Assembly (NCBI GenBank): GCA_028751875.1
Contig: CM054138.1
Location: 46,418,555-46,482,554 of the forward strand
DNA: 64,000 nt
From: Rapana venosa
Lineage: Eukaryota > Mollusca > Gastropoda > Neogastropoda > Muricidae
Reading direction: 5' to 3'
Both the position numbers and the translations under genes were made by a program. Positions 36,563 through 47,919 of the stretch are shown here, piece after piece. Under the pieces are notes generated by a model. That model was not told where the DNA came from, ran no database searches, and saw nothing but the letters and a program-made list of their open reading frames with translations. Numbering within the stretch: the stretch's first letter is position 1; the number at the start of each line of letters is the position of its first letter.

Positions 36563-37110
36563 TATAAGTGATCGGGGCATGTGCAAAGTTGAGCTCTGGG
36601 CATGCGCAATGCGGTCCATGGTCAAGGGTCATTCAGTCAGTGAATTCCTATTCTTTTGGGTCATCTGGAGCCTTTCAGGGGGATATGCTTACCTACTGTT
36701 ATGGTAAAGTATAGATAGAGAGGGTAAACTATTCATTACCTCCTTTACTGTACCTCATCTGTCACTTGCCTTGCCCAAAATTTTAACTTATTCAAAAGCA
36801 GTGTTCTAAACTAAGGTTTGATGTTCCAAACTTAGGGTTGGTTTTTTTGTTCTAGTTTAAAAGCCCAAACAAACCAACGCCCAACAAAGCAGGGAAGAGC
36901 ATGTTCAACTGCTGCCTACATAATATATGATACCCATACTACGTAGCAAAGAAAAATGTGATTGATGTGTTCAATGTTTCTATGATAACACTCAGTGGAC
37001 AAACACAGAAACTGGAAACATCCTTGCGAAAAACACAAGGATAAGAACTGTCCAGTTGATTCCATTTCATTCTACAAACAGTCTGAATCGACAATGATGA
37101 AGTATGTGGC

Positions 37111-37116
37111 TTTAAT
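37111..37116 (-). terminator. Candidate ATTAAA poly(A) signal
   Basis: Plus-strand tttaat reads ATTAAA on the gene strand about 810 nt after the stop codon. It is a plausible proximal poly(A) signal; no downstream GU-rich element was established. Confidence 0.25.
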
Positions 37117-37925
37117 GACTGTAAATAGCGCCGAGCAATGAGCATGACAGCTTATGACACACAAAAGGAATTCCAATGCATTTCTTTCTTTTCTTCTTCT
37201 GAAACAGGAAAAATTACACTGAAAAAGAAAGAAAAAAACCCCACCCAAACTAATAACTACAACACTAATCTACAGCAAAGACTACCCAGCTTTTGTCAAA
37301 CCCAGATACTCCTCCTAACTTACATGAACTAAAAAAAAAAAAGTAAAAAAAAAGTATTAAAAAAAAAAGTAACAATAACATTTCAAACTTTAAAAACAAC
37401 TTGTTAGTTTTTTCCCCCTGAAATCTCGCACCCGATATTTGATTACGATTTCTCGTGTGTTTTTGGAACGAACTGAATGCACCACGCAGGCCCAACGTTT
37501 CGTGTAAAGCGCCGATACATGTCCATATCTTGAGATTCCGCTGAAGAAAGATGCTGCAGCCACATGGCCCGACTTTATGACAGCTGTGGGGATCGCTTCC
37601 TTCTCGATTCAGCTGCTGTCAAACTTGATCCATCCGTGATCAATAACCCACACATAATCACGTGTACATGTCTTTCCTTTCTCTCTTCAGAGAGAACAAA
37701 AAAACAACACCCCCCCCCCCCCCAAAAAAAAAAGCATTTTCCAATTAAAACCGACACTACATGAATGACACAAAAACATTACACGAATTTTGTACAGTTT
37801 TTTCCATTTTTTTTGTTTTTGTTTTGCTTCGTGCAGTTTATCCGGGCCCAGTACCCGAGGGCCAAAAAAACAAAACGCAGTCAAGATGACAGCGACCGCA
37901 GCTGTCCGCATGCCAACCGACTTTC

Positions 37926-37989
37926 TCAATACGGGCCAGGCACACGGCTTCGTGACATGACGGGGTCCGAGCGAGGAGGCGGTGCATAG
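37926..37989 (-). CDS. RBM4-like gene, exon 8 (coding part)
   Basis: The acceptor is catgtag before C-TAT-GCA. The first base completes Ser192 with the AG of exon 7. It encodes 20 residues containing APPPRSDP and ending VPGPY, then TGA at 37928-37926. The Pro/Arg/Tyr composition continues the style of exon 6, which supports the assignment although the exon is short. Confidence 0.75.
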
Positions 37990-38743
37990 CTACATGAAAA
38001 CAAACAAGAAGACAGGTCAAACATCCCCCGGCAACCACGTCCATTTCCACACCCATCTAAGTAACTTCCAACAATTACAACCCAAATTTCAACTGATAAT
38101 TTTTTTTATTTTTTATTTAATTTCCCATGTGTGTAGGTGGGCTTTTTTTCTTGTCTAAAAATGCATCTTTTTATTTATTCCTTTTAATTAGAAGAAATGG
38201 TCAAGTATATTCCCTTTCCCACAGCAATTTCAAAAACAAATTTTTCCGTTATCAACTGTAAGAAATCGAACAATATCTTTTTTTTCTTAATTTTTTTTTG
38301 GTCCTTGACTTAAGTTCTAAAGTTCACCAATGGTGAAATTTTTACATATGCCACCATTTTCCCACCAATAGGTAGTTATATTTCGACTTCAGGGATGACA
38401 CCACCACACATGCATTTTGGTCTTAATTTAGTTATAGTGTTTTTACTTTACTAGTTAGCATGCAATAACCAATTCTTCAGAAGGGCAGAATGGGTTACAT
38501 GTGGGTAGTATGTCCTGTAAGCATTCGTACACAGGCCCTCAGTTTAGTCTCATCCAAATGACTTTTGGGGAGAGTGGAGTCGGTATTCATCTTACCTCCA
38601 GGGGGGGAAAAAATCTTCTTGAATGGGTGTCTCAGTGCTGGTCCATCAGATAGCCGGCTTAACACTCTAACCACTAGGCTATCCGTCCCCCACATCCCTC
38701 CCCCAGGTTATTTTTAAAATCTTATACCTTTTTGTGTATGGTC

Positions 38744-38778
<35 letters not shown>

Positions 38779-41700
38779 GCATTAATATGTGTGTACGCTA
38801 TGCCACATTCAACATGCCGATATCATACTAGAGCTTATGTTTATCTTCAAAACCTTGTCAGATATCCACTCTTTTCGTAGGTAACATAACTAGACTACCA
38901 AACTTTTTTTCTAACTTGAAACACACTTTCCAATTATGAATTGATTCATTAAAACTTTCTTTGTTCTGTTCTCTTTTGCCTGTTATTTACTTCTGATCAT
39001 ATATTAATTTGTGCACACTTCCTTTACAAGCCCAAAACACTTACTCCATACCAAAGCTAGCTGATATATATACGCCACAGTGATTCCTTATTCCAAACTG
39101 TTTCTCATAAATGGTACTTTCTAATTCACAACGTTTTAACAAACAAACTTTGGCCCCAGCCCCATAAATCAGTAGTTTCAATGTAAACAAACAAAGAGGA
39201 ACAAAACAAAACACAACACAACAAAAAAACCCTGATAAGATGAACAACCCTAATCCTGATGGACATACTCTCATCCATATTTATCAACAACAGACAATAA
39301 CTTGTTGACTAAAATACAGATTAAAAACAACAATAACAACCCCCAAAATGAATGAAATGAACAAAAGAGAAAGAGATAGGAGAAAGAGATAGGAGAAAGA
39401 TGTGACTGCAGACTTACGGGTCTCTGACAGGTCCTCGGACTGCAGCACTCTCAACATAGGCCCTGTGGACACAACACGCAGCAAGGTTATTTACCTGGGC
39501 AGTGTTGTCAGTAAAGATGGGCGAACAGATGAAGACATCAAGTGCCGAATCAACAAAGCCCGTCATGCCTTCAACACCCTTTGGCCAATTTGGAGGTCAA
39601 CAGCCCTCTCATTTCAAAACAAGATTTGGATCTACAACACCTATGTCAAATCGGTCCTACTTTATGGCTCAGAAACCTGGCGGGTAACAAAAACCAACAC
39701 CCACAAACTCCAGTCTTTTACCAACAAATGCCTCAGGAACATCCTCAACATCAGGTGGCCGGAAGTCATATCCAACAAACAACTGTGGGACAGGCCAGAC
39801 AACACCCAATCGAGTCCATTATTAAACAAAGGAAGTGGGAGGATCGGCCATACACTCCGCAAGCCTGCGTCAAGTGTCACCAGGCAGGCCCTTGACTGGA
39901 ATCCACAAGGGAAGCGGAAAGTTGGTCGACCAAAACAGACCTGGCGCAGAAGTGTTGACGAAGAAACGAAGGCAGCCGGAATGACATGGGCCGAGCTGAA
40001 GAGGATCTCCCAACACCGAGTTTGTTGGAGGGGTGTTGTTGCAGCCCTATGTTCCCCAAGGAACCAAGAGGCATAAGTCAAGTAAGTGACACAACACACA
40101 ATACTCAGTCCTGAGCGGATGAAAAATTCACCGTAGAGAAATGGTCATCTTTAACTCATTGAGGTTGTGCCAAATCTTAAAGATTCGGCACCCCTCCCCT
40201 TCACTGTGATGTGCTGAAACTTAAGATTTGGCAGACTTCCATGGGTTGTTTTTTTTTATACACTAAGAGAAGTTCAACTAAAGTGAAATAACACTGGCTT
40301 GTAGGGCAATCAATTTACTAACAGTTTCTTCCCTTTACCATAAGCCTGCCTTGTTTGTGTGTGTGTTGGCTTTTTGTCTTCTTGACATGTGGACAAGCAT
40401 CTGCTCCGACTATAACAATGGCGGCTTGAAGAAGTTTCTCGTTGCAAGAGGAGATTGAACTTGTGTTAGAGGAGGGTTCTGACGTTGAACTTGACCTTTT
40501 TGACTCAGATGAGGAATCTATTGACGATCATGACATGGATTATACACCAGATGTTGACTTTGAAAGTGTTAGTGACGAAACAAGAGCGATGACTGACCCC
40601 TATGGTGGCGACACAGAAATTGACAGCGAGTCGAGTGACAATGACGAACAACGCAACCGGATTAATTACAGTCATCTTTTGAAAAACTGTAACAATATCA
40701 AAAGTAGACATAATTAACGTTTCAATGAAGTATAATTTGTATGTCTTTATTATGTTGGGTAAATCTGCTGAATTTTAAAATACAGCCAAAATCGCACGTC
40801 ACCACAAAATGGAGGGATCCATTTCACTGTGACTCCATCGAGTTAACACAACCTGACGGACGCCATAGCCGAGTGGTTAAGATGGTTCAACTTCAATCCC
40901 ATAGGTCCACAAAGCCATGGGTTCAAATCTCAGCCAAGTCTGGTGAATTAAGGTTGGGGATTTCTACAATCTCTCAGGTCAACTTCTAAGTGCAGACCTG
41001 CCAGTGCCTTGATTCCCTTTGTGTATATACTATGTGTATAATATACTCCTTAAAAGTCTCATAATTCATGATCAGCGTTTGGTGGGTTACTGAAACACAA
41101 ACAAACCCAGCATATATCCCCAAAGTCGGAATACAGCTACCTTCATGGTAGACAAAAACAGCCGCATATGCAAAATCTCACCGTTGGCGAACCTTGGAGC
41201 TCTAGCCGAGGAACAGGGGGGAAAAACAAAAAAAACAACAACAACAAAAACCCCAAACCCTGCCAGCTGTCAACCTGTTGCATCCAAAAAAGAAAGGCTA
41301 AGAACAAAAAACCAAAAAAGCCTTTCCTTCTCTCTGTCATAATTCTATGTCAGAGAATAGTATGTTCTTTCGATCCAGAAGGACCATAAAGCCGGAGCTT
41401 ATCCCGGTTTCTGTAGCGTTAAGCGAACTGATGGTTTTTCACCACCCCTGTGACAGGACGCTAGTCTGTCGCCAGATACTTCCCCAGCAGAGCTGGTACC
41501 CACTCGTACACCTGGGTGGAGTGAGGAAAAATAGGAGTAAAGTGTCTTTCCCAAGGACACAACACCAAGCCGAGCGGGATCGAACCCGCGACCTCTGGAT
41601 CACAAGTCGACCGCCTAAACCACTCGACCACGGTGCCTCCAATGTCAGAGAATAAGCACCTAGAAAAAGGTAAATAAAAAGGTAAGGGTGTCCCATAACC

Positions 41701-44700
41701 TATGTGGTCGTAGGGGAGTGAGGCATCTGAGACCTCAACTTCTCAAAGGGCCAGCATATTGAGGGCGGCGCCCATCTCCTCTCCCTCACTGCTTTACCTT
41801 CCTGACCCTAAAGAGGCAGGTATCCATTTACAGCTTGGTGAACTGGGGGACTATACTGAAGCCAAGGCGTGCAAATGGTTACCCATCCAAGTGGTAACCA
41901 CGCTCGATGCTGCTTAACCTTAGCTGGAGAAAGCGGGTGCTCTGACCACTGAGAAAAAGGTGTGTTTGCTACCAAACAATTTTGTGGGGTTTTTTTCAAC
42001 AAAGACCTGCCGCTTAGCTCTACCTAGTTTTTGTTGCTGTTGTTTTAATTTGTTTTTCTTCTTCTGTTTTACCGACAAGAAGAAAAAAGATCAATTAACA
42101 AGATAAATATATACATTTCTCATTTTGAGATCAATCTATTCCAGTAGGCCCAACATTGCTCATCTTCCTAGCCCTCTTTAAAACTTGATCAATACTTACT
42201 CTACATCCTTCCCCTCTTCCCCCTTTATTTTCTGTTGAAAAAAACAAAACAAAACAACCCACAAAACCCCAACCCACCTCACTCAGTGTATGATTAGTGT
42301 CACCAGACAACTACGATCCAGACGGACATTCCCCGAAGAGAAACAGCTGATCAATGCTCTATGACTGATAAAAGAGACTGCAAGGATTTATGAGTACTTC
42401 TAAGAAAGCCAATTTACCTGAAAAGAAGTATGATGGAACTTTTTGAATACTAAGGCGGACACAGACTGTGAAGGGTTCAGCATTGTATTGTTACTAGTAG
42501 TTCTAAAGACTAGAAGGTGATGTCTTGCTTATTTATGCTGAGCAGGATATTACTAAAAATCATCCAGATTCATGACCCCAACTGCAGTTTAGGGTCTCTT
42601 CTTTTGGAAGGCTTGGCACTCTACATCAATGAAGTTTCCTGGAGATTTTCAACTCTTAATTAAGGGTGTGACAGCGCAAGCCTGAATGTGGCTGTGCAGG
42701 GGAAGACTGACAAAAGAATAGAAAGGGTGTAGCGGCACACTAGACATCTGACACGACACTTAGTAAGCAACTTCAATTCAATTCATCAACCCTGAGTCTT
42801 GGTCGACTTTAGAAGGCTAGAGCCACAAGCAAAACAAAATAAACAAAAACAACCCCCAAAACAAACATCCCAGAAACAAACAACAAAAAAAGCTGAATAA
42901 AAAAAACAACCCCAACCGACCAACAACAAAGAAAAATCTGTGATTTGTTGGTACCACTGAGATAACAGATTAACTACATGCTTTAAGATAGGTCAGTTCC
43001 AATTAAAAAAACAAAACGGTCTCACCTTCTTGCACAGTAGTCATAGTACGCCTCCCTGAAAAAAAAATCGAAAAAAAAATCAGCCCACTTATACTCAGTT
43101 TCAATTCTTTTTGATTGCTAAACTCTATGATAGTGGATCAGTGGTCTAGAGATAACGCACCTGCCTAGAAAGCGAAAAGTTCAGGTTCGAAAAGTGTGGT
43201 CGTTCGATCCCCGTTTGTGCCTCAAACTTTCCCCAATCCACAAGACCATGAGTAGTGGTCTGGGTACTAGTCTTTCGGATGAGACGATAATCCAAAGTCC
43301 CATGTGTAACACGGATTTAGCAACGTAAAAATCCACGGCAACAAGAGAGTTGTCCCTGGCTTGAAAAACGACACTCCGACAGGGAAACAAACACATGCAG
43401 ACAGGAATTTAAAAAAAACAATAATGGGAGGCACTGCTATTGCAGCAACCTGCTCTCCCCAGGGAGAGCAGCCCTAATTTCATGCAGAGAAATCTACCGT
43501 GACTTAATTGGTGTACAATACAATACAGTAAAGTACAATCACCAAAACATGCACTTAAAAAAAAAAATTCCAACAGCTTGTCAGCCAAATTATTACTTCA
43601 CTAAATTAACTGCATCAAATACATGTTACGTTCAGATAATAATTATAAAGATAGTTTTTGGTTATACACAGCAGCTATATGGTACTTAAAAAGTTGGCTT
43701 TGTAATCTAAGGAAAGAAACAAAACATTATTTATAAAATTACATATATATATATATCTATAATTGTCTTGATAAAAACCCACACTTCTGCTGGGCACCAC
43801 TCCCTTCAAGCACACAGTTGAGGTAAAATAGTAAAATGGCAATAAAAACACAACTATGCTCAGCTTCATTTCTCCTTTTATTTCTGTTAGCAAATTTTCA
43901 CTTCCATCTGAAGCTTCCTCAGGCTGAAATCAATTTGTGTTTTTATTGCCCCTTTACTATATATTGGGGTGTGTGTGTGTGTGTGTGGGGGGAGGGGGGG
44001 GGGGGGGGGTTGTGAGGGGAAGTGGTTGGGAGGTGGGATGATGTCAAAGTGGGATGATGTCAAAATTTGTAAAAATCTGTTAACTGTAACTGGCTGCATG
44101 TGAAAGACTAGGATGAATGAAAGCGCTTTGATTTGTTGTTTGCAAGATATAGCGCTGTATAAATTCCATGTATTATTATATATATATATATATATATGAT
44201 GGAAACTTATGGTTCTGCACGCAGAACATCTTGTGTGCACACTAAAAACCCGTCCCGCCTTTATGAAGAATAGGCCACTGTGTGCCGGTAGGAACTGATG
44301 ACAAAGTAAAAAACACACCAAGAAAACCACATGTACACAGGCGTTGTGTTTAAGACACCATCCCTGAAATCAGAATGTGACCATCTGAATGTTGGGGAAA
44401 TAAAAACGGTCGCATATATGCGAAAATCTCACCAAGTCCTTCGGATGAGACTATAAACCAAGGCCCCATGTGCGAACGCATGCAGAACATCTTGCGCACA
44501 CGTTGAATCCTGTTCCGCTTTTCGAAAGAGTAGGCCATTGTGTGCCGGTGGGAACATATGATAAAATTGACAAAACCCCATACACACGGGGACTGGATGT
44601 AAAAAAAAAAAAGCACATGAGTGCTTATTCCATTATCCTCGATATAAATAAATAAATAAATGAATGAATAAATAAATAAATAAATAAATGGAGACCTCAC

Positions 44701-47700
44701 CTCACCTGGGAGCTGTAGCTGAGGAACAAAAAAAAAAAATAACGACAAAAACCTCCCAAAACAACCCCACCCCCAACCCAAAAAACAACAACCCCCCCTA
44801 CTACCCACAAAAGGGTTGTTACAACTCTCACCTGGCTGCTGCCACTTGCACGAAGTAGTCCCGTTCCCGTTCCCTTTCCAGGTAGTAGGGGTCCCTGGCC
44901 AGAGCAAGGCGGCGACGCTCATAGGAATCGTACGGAGCGTATCGGCCGTAGGACGGAGGAGGGGGCAGGTAGCGATGACGGAAATAGTGGTCATGGTAGT
45001 AGTCATCGTATGGGTCTCTGTACGGCCCTCGGTCCCCACCTCGACCCCGCCCTCTTCCTCTCCCTCTTCAAGAGGAAAACAAAACCATACAGCCGTTGTG
45101 TTTTAAAAAAAAAAAAAAAAAAAAAAGTTTAAAAAATCAATCGTGTAAATAGGACTAACTTCTTCATATAGCACTGACAATACGTGATAGTTATTTGCAC
45201 ATTTTTTAAGGCTACAATATTTGTGGTGGGGGGGGGGAGGAAAGGATGAAAGGAGGGCCTGGGCGAATGAAGTAGGGAGGGGGGGGGGGGGTGTTGGAGT
45301 TTCCATCAATGAAGACGTAAATGCTTTTCTTTATACAGCTAGAAAGATGGACCATTTTGCTGACAAAAAGGCTTTAATTTTTTTTTAAATGCAACAACAA
45401 CCACACACACACTGTGACACTATGTTAAAACAACTAAACAAAAATAGAATCCCCCCCCCCCCCCCCCCCCCAAACAAACAACATCCCCCAACCACTACTA
45501 ACCAATCCAATTGTTTACAGCCCTGCCGACCACAGCGGCCATATCAGGGCTGTCACCTTGTCAAATTTTAAATCTCAGATTAAAACTGTGCAACTATATA
45601 CAGATTAAAACAGGGTATAAAAACCACTCTACTGTTGTTCCTTGTATCAACACCCTGGTCAACCATAAGGGGTCAACCCAGGACGGGCACCACGTTGTGG
45701 GAAAACCCGCATCAACCACACATAAAATGAGATAAAACCAAAACCATAATATGACCTTGCTCTTAGTGACCAACTGCAACACTTCCACTCATATGAGATG
45801 ATAAAAGCTTGATTCCCTTAAGAAGTTAAAACTTAAGTTAAAAACTACTACCAAAAAAACCCAAAAACCCAATCCGTGGAAGATAGGGAGTAGGGAGGGG
45901 TCACAGAGAGAGACAATGACAATGAGAAATGTTTATTGTAATAAGCATTTACGCCCATTTACAAGGGGGGCAGCGGGAGAGGGACAGGGCACAAGACACA
46001 GATTTTAGATAAACAACAACATAAACAACAACAGACAGCCCCAATGAACTTCATGCCATGGAATCCATATCATGGTTTTATAAATGATTCAACTTATTAC
46101 TTTTTACCTTATCATATATTCACACTCACACATAATGTGTTATGTGGAACACACATGAAATCATGAACTACGACATGCCCCTGTCAAAATTTTCTCTTTG
46201 CACAACTGTGGTTTTATCAGAACTGTACAGTTTCCTGTTATTTATCATTGATTGAATATATTCAATAACGTCTCTACAAGTAACTTCAGGCCCTCTCTCA
46301 CTGGAAACACTCGATACATCTTCAACACACTCCCCATACTCTGCCTCAGTCTCAGCATTTTCTGCACACACTTCAGAATTATTGTCATTCATCTCATTCA
46401 CACTGTCACAGACATAATCCATTGCCTCATGCACATCATTCCAATCATACTGAGAGTCATTTAATCCATTTCCAACTTTACCACATAGCTTGTCACTCAC
46501 TCCATCATTGTACGATATGGCCACTGTCTCTCTCTCTCTCTCTCTCTCAAATTGTTGTCTCATATCAATTTTCTGACTGCACTGATATAATGATTTGAAG
46601 CACAATGATCATCACAAACTGGAGTGTTCATAACAGTGTCACCTTCAGTTGGGTCAGCAGCATAAAACAAACTGGGAGGAGTTGGTAGAAACAAACCTGA
46701 GGGAGACTGCATCACATTGCTTGCCTTTTCCTGTTGGTTACTTCTGTGCGTTTCTGCTCTTTTTCTGACTCTGTTAACCCGAGACGGACACTTTCCTCCT
46801 AAACGTTGCATTTTGAGGTGGAGTGACAGGGGTACATCCGGTAGTTTTACTACTCAGTCTGAGCATGACTACAGTTTGTTCTCCTCTGCTATCTACTTTG
46901 AATGAGGAAATCACCATTTCTTGTAAAGCAGAGTTTAGCAGACACTCTAACATTGCTGGAAGCCCCGTCACTGGCATTTTGAAAGTCAGCACACGTGAAA
47001 ACAGAGAAAATTCACCACACTGTAGGAGAGAGCGTCTTGCTGGCAGCCAAGCAAGAAAGTCCCACAGAGAGAGAGAGATAGACCCCATCAAAGTGAGATG
47101 GGGGGGGGAGGAATTGCTGGTCAACAGAATAAGAAACCCACAAAAATAAATTTTGTGTACCTTTTGAGAAGACTCAAATTAAGTGTAAATGACAACACAA
47201 TTCATCATATACTCCAAACTTTTCAACAGTATGAATATTTGTCTGACTTTAAAAATACCCCCCCCCCCCCCCCCCCCAACCCAAAGCAAACAAAAGCCCC
47301 AAAAAGCGAACACTCACCTGCAGTCCTTGGACCTAGCGAAAAGAAAAAAAGAAAATATTTATTAGATATCTTCTTCATTGGATGACATCCAGGAAAAAAA
47401 AAGGTAAGCAAAAAAAAAAAAAAAATTCAAAGAGAAGCAAAGATAGCACAGATACTAAAACCATAAGATATACATATGTCAACTTGATTACTCGTGAAGA
47501 CACAGAGTCCATAAAATGAACAAGACTACAGCTGAATCAGCATAAAAATCTGTCTGGAGTTGTTTTGCTTGTTTGTTTTCTGGCGGTTGTTATTGTTTTT
47601 GTTGATACCCTCCCTGACAGTTAAATCTGCACGATTACGACTTAAACAGCTTGTATGCCGTGTATGTTTGTGTTTCCGAAACCCACTGACATGTTTACAG

Positions 47701-47871
47701 GATATTTACGTGCATATTTGATCTTCGTATTATATATCTTCTTCTTCTTCAATGGATGACTTACAGGGAAAAAAAGTATGCAAAAAAAGAAAGAAGCAAT
47801 ACACACACACACACACCCACCCACACACACACATATATATATATATTTATTTATATATATATATGTGTGTG

Positions 47872-47919
<48 letters not shown>

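Larger units (their letters stand above)
34451..37925. other. Gene-downstream region, possible 3' UTR
   Basis: Lies beyond the stop codon of the RBM4-like gene. No further coding exon is supported. It contains a CT/CA microsatellite (35193-35230), repeat R copy 3 (35400-35850), a small tandem triplication (36363-36562) and a C tract (37709-37724). How much of it is 3' UTR cannot be told without transcript data. Confidence 0.5.

Noticed and set aside
39542..40099. Other long frames on both strands at 39.5-40.1 kb
   Set aside because: They are shadows of the reverse transcriptase frame 39402-40076, which carries the recognisable motifs.
44350..45039. 229-codon minus-strand frame over exon 6
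   Set aside because: It is a shifted frame ([14 protein letters not shown]) of exon 6 continued through an intron and a SINE. The supported frame is the RG/YR one.
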